Assembly: GCA_900320185.1 (NCBI GenBank)
Contig: ONRD01000007.1
Coordinates: 1 to 59,775, forward strand
Direction: 5' to 3'
DNA length: 59,775 bases
Origin: an uncultured Bacteroidales bacterium
Lineage (GTDB): Bacteria; Bacteroidota; Bacteroidia; Bacteroidales; UBA932
This document shows positions 16,533 through 25,083 of this stretch, in pieces. The position numbers and the translations under genes are program-made. The notes beneath the pieces are model-generated. The model ran no database searches, had not been told where the DNA came from, and saw only the letters and a program-made list of their open reading frames with translations. Within the stretch, counting starts at the first letter, position 1; each line of letters begins with the position of its first letter.

Positions 16533-17225
16533 TTACTCTTTACGTGGATCTATGTACTTGACTGCGTCTGCGAAGCGGCCATAGGTCCCCTTCGACTTCT
16601 CGATGGCCTCGGGGCCGGTGGCTCCCGCCTTGAGGGCGTCCATGAGCTTACCGAGGTTGACGAATTCATAACCGATGACCTCGTTGTTCGCATCCAGGGC
16701 CATCCTGGTGCAATAACCCTCGGTCATTTCGAGATAGCGGCTGCCCTTGAGCTTTGTACCGAACATGGTACCGACCTGGCTGCGGAGGTTCTTGCCCAGG
16801 TCTTCCAGGGAACCGCCTATGGCAAGGCCGCCCTCGGAGAAGGCGGACTGGGTGCGGCCGTAGACGATCTGGAGGAACAGTTCGCGCATGGCGGTGTTGA
16901 TGGCGTCGCAGACAAGGTCGGTGTTGAGGGCCTCGAGAAGGGTCTTTCCGGGAAGGATCTCGGAAGCCATGGCTGCGGAATGGGTCATGCCCGAGCAACC
17001 GATGGTCTCGACGAGCGCCTCTTCGATGATTCCGTCCTTGACATTGAGGGTGAGCTTGCAGGCTCCCTGCTGGGGAGCGCACCAGCCGATACCATGGGTA
17101 AGGCCGGATATGTCCTTGATTTCTTTGGCGTGCACCCACTTCCCTTCCTCAGGGATGGGCGCATTGGCGTGGTTGGCGCCTTTGGCGACACAGCACATCT
17201 GCTGCACTTCTTTTGTGTAAATCAT
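16533..17225 (-). CDS. NifU-like iron-sulfur cluster assembly scaffold protein
   Basis: 230-residue IscU/NifU-N-type protein. It shows MCCVAKGANHANAPIP, THGIGWCAPQQGACKLTLNV, and EALVETIGCSGMTHSAAMAS, whose Cys residues would hold a transient cluster. It is longer than IscU, as expected of the version that accompanies GGGtGRT proteins. It is first in the minus-strand series and has a -7 box about 45 bases upstream, in a divergent promoter region shared with gtrA. Confidence 0.85.
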   Translation of the reverse strand: MIYTKEVQQMCCVAKGANHANAPIPEEGKWVHAKEIKDISGLTHGIGWCAPQQGACKLTLNVKDGIIEEALVETIGCSGMTHSAAMASEILPGKTLLEALNTDLVCDAINTAMRELFLQIVYGRTQSAFSEGGLAIGGSLEDLGKNLRSQVGTMFGTKLKGSRYLEMTEGYCTRMALDANNEVIGYEFVNLGKLMDALKAGATGPEAIEKSKGTYGRFADAVKYIDPRKE

Positions 17226-17269
17226 GATATATCAGATAATACTAATGTAGTTTCTCATGAAACGGGAGA

Positions 17270-17277
17270 CAAAATTA
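17270..17277 (-). promoter_or_regulatory. -7 box TAATTTTG for the NifU-like/GGGtGRT operon
   Basis: Minus-strand TAATTTTG about 44 bases before the NifU-like ATG. A TTTG lies only 16 bases upstream, a little closer than the usual 19-21. Confidence 0.42.
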
Positions 17278-17300
17278 CTCATTTTTTTGAAAACAAATGC

Positions 17301-17308
17301 TATATTTG
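17301..17308 (+). promoter_or_regulatory. -7 box TATATTTG for gtrA
   Basis: Perfect TATATTTG 33 bases before the gtrA ATG, in the same short AT-rich region as the opposing minus-strand box. Confidence 0.47.
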
Positions 17309-17341
17309 TGCTTTGACAAGGATTAGCAGCCACAGACAAGG

Positions 17342-17953
17342 ATGAGGAAACTCCTCAACAACATAGTAGTCAAATACCTTACCTTCTCCGCCTCGACCCT
17401 GATAGGTACTGCGGTAGACTTCGTGGTGCTCTGGATATGCGCCCACGGCCATTTCGAGGGCTCATATGTCGGAGAATACATAATCTCCCCTGCGATATCC
17501 TTCGAATTCGCCACTGTCGCGAACTTCACCGTAGCATATTTCTTCATCTGGAAGGACAGGATCTCGAAGAGGTCCACGAAGTCCTACATCAAGCATTTCC
17601 TCGGCTACAACATCTCCTGCATCGGAGCCTTCCTCATCAAGATGGGCTTCCTGCTCCTCACCCAGTGGGTGGTCAAGCGCTTCGGGGTGGACCTCGACGT
17701 GCTGTGGTGCAACTTCATAGCCCTCAATTTCTCCGGCTTCTTCAACTTCTTCATGAACGAGAACGTAGTGTTCCGCAAGAAAAAGATAGAAGGTCCGGAA
17801 ATCGGGACGACCATCTCCGACCCATCGGCGGCCGAGGCCATGCAGGACAGTCCCGCGGCCGTAAAGGAAGGAGCGGAAAGGGAAAAGCCGGCGGAGACAC
17901 TGTCCGGCAGCAACGCAGGGACGGCCGGAATCCAGTCAGACGACAACTTTTAG
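17342..17953 (+). CDS. GtrA-family membrane protein
   Basis: 203 residues with four predicted membrane helices (about 10-32, 42-66, 86-108, 118-138). It carries GtrA landmarks: VVKYLTFSASTLIGTAVDFVV, FATVANFTVAYFFIWKDR and CNFIALNFSGFFNFFMNENV followed by FRKKK. GtrA proteins are thought to help move polyprenyl-linked sugars across the membrane or to act in wall/polysaccharide glycosylation. A hydrophilic tail of about 50 residues, rich in Ala, Glu and Pro, is added beyond the usual end. Likely first in a run with pnp, relA/spoT-like, kinase and phosphatase genes, with gaps of 4 to 16 bases. Confidence 0.85.
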   Translation: MRKLLNNIVVKYLTFSASTLIGTAVDFVVLWICAHGHFEGSYVGEYIISPAISFEFATVANFTVAYFFIWKDRISKRSTKSYIKHFLGYNISCIGAFLIKMGFLLLTQWVVKRFGVDLDVLWCNFIALNFSGFFNFFMNENVVFRKKKIEGPEIGTTISDPSAAEAMQDSPAAVKEGAEREKPAETLSGSNAGTAGIQSDDNF

Positions 17954-17966
17954 AGAACTAGAGAAT

Positions 17967-18800
17967 ATGGATCCAAGAGCAGAAAGGATATACAAAGCTG
18001 CAGGTTTCGTGAAGGGAATCCTCGACGGAGCCTCACTGCAGCCAATGGTCGGCATCGTCCTGGGCAGCGGCCTGGGCAAGCTCGCCGACAAGATCGAGAA
18101 TCCCGTGACCATTCCCTACAAGGACATCCCCGGTTTCCCTGTCTCCACGGCCATCGGCCACAAAGGGAATTTCATCGCGGGGACTCTCGGCGGCAAGACG
18201 GTTATCGCCATGCAAGGTCGGATCCACTACTACGAAGGCTACGACATGGATTCGGTGGTCCTTCCGATAAGGATGATGAAGGTCCTGGGAATCAAGTACC
18301 TCTTCGTGTCGAATGCCGCCGGAGGAGTCAACCGTGACTTCCACACCGGCGACCTGATGATAATCACCGACCACATCAACATGCTCCCGAACCCGCTGAT
18401 CGGTCCTAACCTCGAAGAATTCGGCCCGAGGTTCCCGGACATGACGAGGCCGTACGATCCCGCGCTGGTCGAACTGGCCGTCAAGGTCGCCGGCCGGATG
18501 GGAATCCCAGTCCGTAAAGGAGTGTATCTCGGATGTACCGGTCCCACGTACGAAACCCCTCACGAATACAAGTTCTACAGGGTCATCGGATCCGATGCGG
18601 TCGGGATGTCGACCGTCCCTGAAGTGATAGTCGCCCGCCATTCGGACATCCCCGTGTTCGGCATGTCAGTCATCACCGACGTCGCCCACGACGACATGGA
18701 GGATGACTATGTGACCGACGGATTCGAGATCGTCAAGCAGGCCGACATAGCCGCCACGAAGATGTCCGCCCTGTTCGAAGGAATCATCAAGGAGCTGTAA
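17967..18800 (+). CDS. punA: Purine-nucleoside phosphorylase
   Basis: 277-residue trimeric-type PNP that splits purine nucleosides with phosphate into base and ribose-1-phosphate. Motifs in order: VLGSGLGKLADKI, GHKGNFIAGTLGG, MQGRIHYYEGYDM, SNAAGGVNRDFHTGDLMII, YLGCTGPTYETPHEYKF and GMSTVPEVIVARH, covering the phosphate, ribose and base sites. Length is normal. It belongs to nucleoside salvage; lying between gtrA and an alarmone synthetase-domain gene may link purine salvage with (p)ppGpp, but this is inference. Confidence 0.95.
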   Translation: MDPRAERIYKAAGFVKGILDGASLQPMVGIVLGSGLGKLADKIENPVTIPYKDIPGFPVSTAIGHKGNFIAGTLGGKTVIAMQGRIHYYEGYDMDSVVLPIRMMKVLGIKYLFVSNAAGGVNRDFHTGDLMIITDHINMLPNPLIGPNLEEFGPRFPDMTRPYDPALVELAVKVAGRMGIPVRKGVYLGCTGPTYETPHEYKFYRVIGSDAVGMSTVPEVIVARHSDIPVFGMSVITDVAHDDMEDDYVTDGFEIVKQADIAATKMSALFEGIIKEL

Positions 18801-18816
18801 CGGCAATCCCCCGGAC

Positions 18817-19929
18817 ATGGACTCACCTATCATCAAAGACCCCGCCGGGTACGGCCTGGACCTCCATTGCACGTCCGTCCTTGAAGAATATTGCCGCAGC
18901 ATCCCGTCCCTGATGAGGCTCCAGGAGACAGTGATGGGCATGATAAGGTCCAGTCTCGACGGACACAACCTCCTTGTCGCCGGCCTGGAATCAAGGATCA
19001 AGACCGAGGACAGCCTCGCAGGCAAACTGAAATCCAAGGGCAGCAAGTACACTTCCCTGTCGGACATAACCGACATCCTGGGCGCCCGCATCATAACCTT
19101 CTACAGCGACGACGTGGACAAGGTCGCCGCCTTGATGGAGCAAGTGTTCGTGATAGACTGGGAGAACAGCGTGGACAAGAGGCAGTCCCACGACCTGGAC
19201 TCGTTCGGATACATGTCACTCCACTACATCTGCACTCTTCCGGAGTCCTTCCGCGACGACGAGTTTCCCGGACTGCGCTCCATCCGCTTCGAAGTCCAGA
19301 TGAGGAGCCTGCTGCAGCATGCATGGGCGAACCTCAACCACGACAGCGGCTACAAGTCGGGTATAGAGATACCCAGGCAGTACCTCAGGAAATTGTCGAG
19401 GCTCGCAGGCATCCTGGAACTGGCCGACGAAGAGATTTCCGCCGTCAGGAACGAGACCACGGACTACCGCAGGAAGGTCCGTTCCCTGGTAGGCAGCGGA
19501 GATTTCGACCAGGTACAGCTCGATGGAGAATCATTCAGGAGCTACCTTGAAATCAACCCGTTCAGCGCATTGACCGAAAGGATCGCTGCAATCAACCAGG
19601 CCGAAGTGGTGGACACTTCGCTGATGCCTTTCCTGCCGGTGTTCCTGATGCTTGGCTGCAAGACCCTCGGAGACGTGGAGGCAATCCGCCTGGAATGCAC
19701 GGAAGACGCGTTCAGGCTCGCCGTCCACGAGTTGGGAAGCACCGACCTGGACATCATCTCCGCCTCTGTCGGAGTCCAGAACATCTGCCTGGTCAAGGCG
19801 GCGTCTAAAGGAGCCGGGGAAATGTTCATCGAATGGATATTCGACCGGCTGTACGGGAAACCGGGCAACAACAAGGCCGCAGCCAGACGGACCCTCGAGC
19901 ATCTTGAAAAACTCAATATTACCAAGTAA
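18817..19929 (+). CDS. RelA/SpoT synthetase-domain protein without hydrolase domain
   Basis: 370-residue protein with the RelA/SpoT nucleotidyltransferase fold: LKSKGSKYTSLSDITDILGA, RIITFYSDDVDKV, DSFGYMSLHYICTLP and RFEVQMRSLLQHAWANLNHD. No HD hydrolase, TGS or ACT domain is present, so it is a single-domain synthetase type with about 150 extra C-terminal residues of helical character that I do not recognise. It may make (p)ppGpp or another pyrophosphorylated nucleotide; toxic relatives that modify other targets also exist. Followed after four bases by an APH-like kinase gene. Confidence 0.83.
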   Translation: MDSPIIKDPAGYGLDLHCTSVLEEYCRSIPSLMRLQETVMGMIRSSLDGHNLLVAGLESRIKTEDSLAGKLKSKGSKYTSLSDITDILGARIITFYSDDVDKVAALMEQVFVIDWENSVDKRQSHDLDSFGYMSLHYICTLPESFRDDEFPGLRSIRFEVQMRSLLQHAWANLNHDSGYKSGIEIPRQYLRKLSRLAGILELADEEISAVRNETTDYRRKVRSLVGSGDFDQVQLDGESFRSYLEINPFSALTERIAAINQAEVVDTSLMPFLPVFLMLGCKTLGDVEAIRLECTEDAFRLAVHELGSTDLDIISASVGVQNICLVKAASKGAGEMFIEWIFDRLYGKPGNNKAAARRTLEHLEKLNITK

Positions 19930-19933
19930 ACCG

Positions 19934-20827
19934 ATGATGGGCAGCGAAATGGACGGTTCGCAGGAAAGGAAAGCGCCCGAGCGCATCGACTTGGGCGGAT
20001 ACATCCGCAGCGGCGAGGGGTTCACGGCCGAAAGCTACGACTCCCTGGACGGCCGCTCGATGCTCAAGCTCTACAAGGCTTTCGTCCCGGAAGAAGTGGC
20101 CTGGAGGGAACTCCGGGTGGGACTCGCACTCGAAAAGTCAGGGATACGGACCCCGCGGGTCAGGAGGATCGTCACAGACGGCGAACGCCTGGGAGTCGAA
20201 TTCGAGCGCATATTCCCAAAGGTTTCATTCGCCCGCGCGATCGCCGATTCTCCCGGCAAGGCCGATGAATATGCCGTACGCTTCGCACATGCTGCCAGGA
20301 AGCTGCACTCAACCCCCTGCGACAAGGAAGTGTTCCCGCCGGTAAAGGACTTCTTCAGAGGCTGCATCGATACCAACGGATATTTCACTGACGAAGAGAA
20401 ATCAGTCATGCGCACCTTTCTGGAAACCATGCCTGATGCCGGGACCTGCCTCCACGGCGACCTTCACTTCGGGAACCTGATAACGGACGGGAAGGAAGAC
20501 ATCTGGATCGACATGGCCGATTTCCGCCATGGAAGCCCGCTGTTCGACCTTGCAATGATGTACCACATAGCGAGGAACAACTCCGAAGATTTCAACAAGG
20601 CTGTCTTCCATGCTCCACAGGATACCATCATCCGTTTCTGGGAAACCTTCCTGCGGGAGTACCTCGCAAGCCCGTCTCCCCTGGATGGACTTTCCCCGGC
20701 CGAGGCAGAGGAGGTCCTCAAGCCTGTCAGCGCCCTTTACATGGTGTATTTCAGTACGAGGAACCCTCTTCCCAAGGAACATGAGGCCTACATTCGGACA
20801 TTCCTCTTAAACGGCAGCAACAGATGA
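19934..20827 (+). CDS. Aminoglycoside-phosphotransferase-like kinase (TIGR02172-type)
   Basis: 297-residue protein-kinase-like fold. The start is the first of two ATGs (MMGSEMDGSQ), four bases after the preceding stop. Seen: AESYDSLDGRSMLKLYKAF with the ATP-site Lys, the catalytic loop TCLHGDLHFGNLI and the metal-binding IDMADFRHGSPLFDLAMMY. This matches the TIGR02172 branch of APH-like kinases found in anaerobes; the substrate is unknown and antibiotic resistance is not implied. Its stop overlaps the phosphatase start (ATGA), so both products are probably made together. Confidence 0.75.
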   Translation: MMGSEMDGSQERKAPERIDLGGYIRSGEGFTAESYDSLDGRSMLKLYKAFVPEEVAWRELRVGLALEKSGIRTPRVRRIVTDGERLGVEFERIFPKVSFARAIADSPGKADEYAVRFAHAARKLHSTPCDKEVFPPVKDFFRGCIDTNGYFTDEEKSVMRTFLETMPDAGTCLHGDLHFGNLITDGKEDIWIDMADFRHGSPLFDLAMMYHIARNNSEDFNKAVFHAPQDTIIRFWETFLREYLASPSPLDGLSPAEAEEVLKPVSALYMVYFSTRNPLPKEHEAYIRTFLLNGSNR

Positions 20828-22737
20828 AAAAGCGCCGCGGGACGTCATTCTCCACCAGGATCGCCCTCAACTTGGTCGGGATGGTCACGATCCTTTTCCT
20901 CGTACTCATGGCGGTGGTCGGCGTGAATTCGAGGAAGGCAATGAGCACTCAGGCCGAGAAAACAGCGATGCTGATGCTCGAATCTTCAATCGGGAAGATC
21001 GAAAGGATCATCGAAAGGGTACATGGTTCCCTTGTCTCGACATCATGGATGGTCCTTGACAACCTCGACGGCAAGGATGAACTGTTCAGGATCACAAGCA
21101 GGACGGTCGAGGAAAGCGAAGAGATAGACGGGTGCGCGATAGCCTTCCGCGAGGGAGCCTTCCCCGGAGAGGAAAGATTCTGCCCCTACTCATGGTACGA
21201 CGAGTCCGGATGCCATTCCAAGCGTCTCGACTTCGATGAATACAATTACACCGAGAAGAGCTGGTTCACCTCGGTGATGCAAAGCGGCCGGGAATCCTGG
21301 AGCGAACCTTACTATGACCTTGAAGGCGGCGAGATGCTGATGACGACGTACAGCTATCCCCTGATTAACGAAGGCGGCGAAATCATAGCCGTCCTCACCG
21401 CGGATGTCAGGGTAGACATGCTTTCCGATCTGATCGACTCCCTGAAGCCTTACCCCAATTCGATGACCATGCTGGTCACCAAGGACGGGACGGTGATTGC
21501 CTCGAACCTGAAGACCCAGGACGACGAAGTGCCCGTGACACTGTTCTCCATCCCTCAGATTTCCGAGACCGAGGCCGGGATCCAGGTAGCCCGCTCCATC
21601 CTGGAAGGCCGCAGCGGCTCCTCGGTGATTGAGGGCAAGGATGGAGAGCGCCAGTTCGTATGCTACGGTTCGATGTCCAACGGATGGGCTGTCGCCCTTG
21701 TCAACAGCTACGATGACATCCTCTCCCCCCTTATAAGGATGCAACTCCTCCTGAGCCTCGTGACTCTCCTGGGGATCATGGTCCTGGGATTCCTGTGCTA
21801 CTTCATCCTGAGGCGCATGACCGTTCCGCTGAAGGACCTGACCCATTCAGTACAGCAGATTACCGACGGAAACTTCGACGCAAGCCTGCCCGAAGTAAGC
21901 CATGACGATGAGTTGAAGCGGCTGAGGGATTCATTCGGATTCATGCAAAAGTCCCTGAAGGCCTACATAGATGACTTGAAGGTATCGACCGCAGCGAATG
22001 AAAGGTACCGGAGCGAACTTAGCATCGCCAGGGCCATCCAGATGGGCATGCTTGAAAAGGACTTCCCCCACGAAGGCCCGATCGACGCGCACGCGACGAG
22101 CTGTCCGGCCAAGGAAGTCGGCGGCGACCTCTACGACTTCTATATCAAGAACGGCAAAGCCTATTTCGCGATCGGAGATGTGTCAGGCAAGGGAATCCCT
22201 GCCTCCATGTACATGGCACTGACCAAGAGTGCATTCAGATTCGTCTCCGGGATGGTGGACATCGATGGTGCATTGGCCAAGATCAACAACAACCTCACCC
22301 ACAACAACCGGGAAGCCATGTTCGTGACGCTGTTCCTCGGGTCCCTGGACCTTGGGACCGGTGTCCTGGACTACTGCAATGCAGGACATCCCCCGGTCCT
22401 TGTCGTCGAGCCCGGAGGCAAAGCCTCCTTCCTCGAGACCAAGCCCAACCTTGCGGCCGGACTGGTCAACTCCTTCCACTATGAACCGCAAAGGGTCACG
22501 CTGAAGCCGGGGACGAAGCTCGTCCTCTACACCGACGGGGTCACCGAGGCCGAGAACATGGACATGGAACAGTTCGGCAGCGAAAGGCTGTGCCGGTGGG
22601 CTGACGAATGCATGACCGACGGTATCTCCGCACAGGAAGCCACCGAATCGCTCATGAAGGCCGTTTCGGATTTTACCGGCAACATAGACCAGAACGACGA
22701 CATCACCATCATGACCGTCGCCTTCAATCCATCCTGA
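20824..22737 (+). CDS. Membrane sensor SpoIIE-type serine phosphatase (dCache-HAMP-PP2C)
   Basis: 637 residues: membrane helix near 12-34, an extracytoplasmic sensor of about 270 residues resembling double Cache (SWFTSVMQSGRESWSEPYYD, PLINEGGEIIAVLTADVR), a second helix near 305-327, a HAMP segment (RMTVPLKDLTHSVQQITDGN), and a PP2C/SpoIIE domain from about 395. Metal-site Asp residues are in KEVGGDLYDF, AIGDVSGKGIPASMY and NDDITIMTVAF. Such proteins dephosphorylate STAS proteins in partner-switching pathways in response to a ligand outside the membrane. The only STAS protein in the window is encoded about 6.6 kb away. Coupled by ATGA to the APH-like kinase. Confidence 0.9.
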   Translation: MKKRRGTSFSTRIALNLVGMVTILFLVLMAVVGVNSRKAMSTQAEKTAMLMLESSIGKIERIIERVHGSLVSTSWMVLDNLDGKDELFRITSRTVEESEEIDGCAIAFREGAFPGEERFCPYSWYDESGCHSKRLDFDEYNYTEKSWFTSVMQSGRESWSEPYYDLEGGEMLMTTYSYPLINEGGEIIAVLTADVRVDMLSDLIDSLKPYPNSMTMLVTKDGTVIASNLKTQDDEVPVTLFSIPQISETEAGIQVARSILEGRSGSSVIEGKDGERQFVCYGSMSNGWAVALVNSYDDILSPLIRMQLLLSLVTLLGIMVLGFLCYFILRRMTVPLKDLTHSVQQITDGNFDASLPEVSHDDELKRLRDSFGFMQKSLKAYIDDLKVSTAANERYRSELSIARAIQMGMLEKDFPHEGPIDAHATSCPAKEVGGDLYDFYIKNGKAYFAIGDVSGKGIPASMYMALTKSAFRFVSGMVDIDGALAKINNNLTHNNREAMFVTLFLGSLDLGTGVLDYCNAGHPPVLVVEPGGKASFLETKPNLAAGLVNSFHYEPQRVTLKPGTKLVLYTDGVTEAENMDMEQFGSERLCRWADECMTDGISAQEATESLMKAVSDFTGNIDQNDDITIMTVAFNPS

Positions 22738-22864
22738 CGCCGCCCTCTCCCTTTCTGACGATCACGACGAAAAATCGATAATTCGGGAATAAATCGAAAG
22801 ATTATTGCGAATTATCAATATTTTTTGTAACTTGAGGCCGTAATAACACGAAAACTTTTTAACC

Positions 22865-24499
22865 ATGGCAGAGAAATACCTCCTACTCGGCGACGAGGCG
22901 CTTGCCCTCGGAGCCCTGCATGCCGGGATTTCAGGGGTCTACGCCTATCCGGGAACTCCGTCCACCGAGATAACGGAGTTCATACAGAGGCATCCCCTGG
23001 CCCGCGCACGCGGAATACACAGCGACTGGTGCACGAATGAAAAGACAGCGATGGAAGCCGCGCTTGGCGTCTCCTTCGCGGGCAAGCGCTCGCTCGTCTG
23101 CATGAAACACGTAGGCATGAACGTCTGCGCCGATGCATTCGTGAATTCGGCAGTCACGGGAGCAAACGGCGGGCTTGTGATAGCAGCCTGCGACGATCCG
23201 TCGCAGCATTCCTCCCAGAACGAACAGGACTCGCGGTTCTACGCATCTTTCGCAATGATGCCCTGTTTCGAGCCCTCAAGCCAGCAGGAAGCCTATGACA
23301 TGGTCCGTGAAGCATTCGACTACTCGGAAGCCAACCACATCCCGGTCCTCATGCGCCTGACGACCAGGATGGCCCATTCAAGGGCGGTGGTGCAGCCCTG
23401 GGAAGGCATCAGGGAAGAGAATCCCATGCACTTCCCCGCCCCTGGACGGGAAAAGTTCTGGGTCACCCTCCCGGGCATTTCCCGCGCAAGGGTCAAGGAA
23501 CTGGCTGAAGAGCAGGATAAGTTCCGCAAGGACTCGGAGGTATCCGAGGACAACTCCTTCTGCGACGCTCCGGACCACTCGCTTGGAATAGTGACCTGCG
23601 GAATCGCCTACAACTACCTGATGGAGAACTATCCGGAAGGATGCCCCCATCCCCTTCTGAAAGTCACCAGGTACCCCTTCCCGAGCGGACTGCTTGAAAA
23701 GATGGCCCGCACCTGCAAGACCGTACTGGTGATAGAGGAAGGCCAGCCCCTGGTCGAAGAAAGGCTGAGGGGTCTCCTCTACGATGATGAGAAGGGCAAT
23801 GGATTCATCAAGGTCAAGGGAAGGCTGGACGGGACACTGCCAAGGACCGGCGAACTGAATCCCGACCTCGTCCGCGAAGCCCTCGGCATTCCCGGCGGAC
23901 CGGTCCACGCCAAGTCCGACGTGACGGTGCCGCGTCCCCCGGCTCTCTGCCAGGGCTGCGGCCACAGGGACTTTTACACAGCACTCAACGCAGTCCTAGC
24001 CAAGTATGACGGGGCAAAGGTCTTCGGCGACATCGGGTGTTACACCCTCGGCTACATGCCGCCTTTCCATGCGATCCATTCATGCGTGGAGATGGGAGCC
24101 TCGCTGACGATGGCCATTGGGGCGGCCAATTCGGGAGTCTGGCCCTCCGTCGGAGTCATCGGGGACTCTACCTTTACCCACAGCGGCATGACCGGCCTTC
24201 TGGATGCGGTCAACTCGAACGCTGACATCACGCTCTGCATCTCCGACAACCTGACCACCGGCATGACCGGAGGACAGGACTCGGCCGGAACCGGCAAACT
24301 GGAAAAGATCTGCGAAGCCATCGGTGTGGACCCCTGCCACATCCGCACGGTCATCCCCCTTCCGAAGAACTACCCCGACATGGAGCGCGTGATCGAAGAG
24401 GAGATCAACTACCATGGGGTTTCAGTAGTAATATGCAGGCGTGAATGCATACAGACAGCAAAACGGCATGCAGCCCAGAATAAACAGACGAAGAAATGA
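22865..24499 (+). CDS. iorA: Indolepyruvate ferredoxin oxidoreductase subunit alpha, no ferredoxin domain
   Basis: 544-residue catalytic subunit that oxidatively decarboxylates aryl pyruvates to aryl-acetyl-CoA, passing electrons to ferredoxin. N-terminal landmarks: LLLGDEALALGALHAGISGV, YPGTPSTEITEF. The C-terminal half has CQGCGHRDFYTALN, FGDIGCYTLGYMPP and the thiamine-diphosphate motif from GDSTFTHSGM to CISDN. The chain stops soon after VSVVICRREC, where many IorA proteins carry a two-cluster ferredoxin module, so that domain is absent. First of a four-gene operon; its stop overlaps iorB by ATGA. The 127-base leader is AT-rich but has only an imperfect -7 box. Confidence 0.93.
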   Translation: MAEKYLLLGDEALALGALHAGISGVYAYPGTPSTEITEFIQRHPLARARGIHSDWCTNEKTAMEAALGVSFAGKRSLVCMKHVGMNVCADAFVNSAVTGANGGLVIAACDDPSQHSSQNEQDSRFYASFAMMPCFEPSSQQEAYDMVREAFDYSEANHIPVLMRLTTRMAHSRAVVQPWEGIREENPMHFPAPGREKFWVTLPGISRARVKELAEEQDKFRKDSEVSEDNSFCDAPDHSLGIVTCGIAYNYLMENYPEGCPHPLLKVTRYPFPSGLLEKMARTCKTVLVIEEGQPLVEERLRGLLYDDEKGNGFIKVKGRLDGTLPRTGELNPDLVREALGIPGGPVHAKSDVTVPRPPALCQGCGHRDFYTALNAVLAKYDGAKVFGDIGCYTLGYMPPFHAIHSCVEMGASLTMAIGAANSGVWPSVGVIGDSTFTHSGMTGLLDAVNSNADITLCISDNLTTGMTGGQDSAGTGKLEKICEAIGVDPCHIRTVIPLPKNYPDMERVIEEEINYHGVSVVICRRECIQTAKRHAAQNKQTKK

Positions 24500-25083
24500 A
24501 AAAGGACATCATACTTTCCGGCGTCGGAGGGCAAGGCATCCTCTCGATAGCCACGGTAATCGGCAGTGCCGCCCTTGAACAGGGCCTCCACCTCAAACAG
24601 GCAGAGGTCCACGGGATGAGCCAGCGCGGAGGCGACGTACAGAGCAACCTCCGGCTTTCCACCGGGACCATATTCAGCGACCTCATCCCCATGGGCGGAT
24701 GCGACATGATCGTCTCGCTCGAGCCGATGGAAGCCCTCAGGTACCTTCCATGGCTTTCAAAGGACGGATGGGTGGTCACCGGTACCACGCCGCTAGTGAA
24801 CATACCGGACTATCCCCCCATGGAGAAAATCATGGAAGCCCTTGGCAGGGTGCCGAACCTTGTGACGGTGGACTGCGAGGCCATAGCCAGGCAGACCGGT
24901 TCTCCGAGAAGCGCCAACATGGTGCTTCTGGGTGCATGCGCCGGCGTGATGGGCATCCTCGGCCCGGAAAAGCTCAGGGACGGCATCAGGAATGTTTTCG
25001 CAAGGAAGGGTGAAGCGGTCGTGGAAGCAAACATCGCCGCCTTCGATGCCGGGTTGGAAGAATCCAAAAAGACTACGGAATGA
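24496..25083 (+). CDS. iorB: Indolepyruvate ferredoxin oxidoreductase subunit beta
   Basis: 195-residue gamma-type subunit of the pyruvate:ferredoxin oxidoreductase superfamily: IILSGVGGQGILSIATVIGS, AEVHGMSQRGGDVQSNLRLS, DMIVSLEPMEALRYL and GSPRSANMVLLGACAG. It pairs with IorA to bind CoA and close the active site. ATGA overlaps at both ends tie it to iorA and to the aminotransferase, so the complex is likely made in fixed ratio. Confidence 0.93.
   Translation: MKKDIILSGVGGQGILSIATVIGSAALEQGLHLKQAEVHGMSQRGGDVQSNLRLSTGTIFSDLIPMGGCDMIVSLEPMEALRYLPWLSKDGWVVTGTTPLVNIPDYPPMEKIMEALGRVPNLVTVDCEAIARQTGSPRSANMVLLGACAGVMGILGPEKLRDGIRNVFARKGEAVVEANIAAFDAGLEESKKTTE

Noticed and set aside
19934-20827. 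Aminoglycoside resistance gene
   Set aside because: Only the general kinase fold is shared; the TIGR02172-like sequence and signalling neighbours argue against antibiotic modification.
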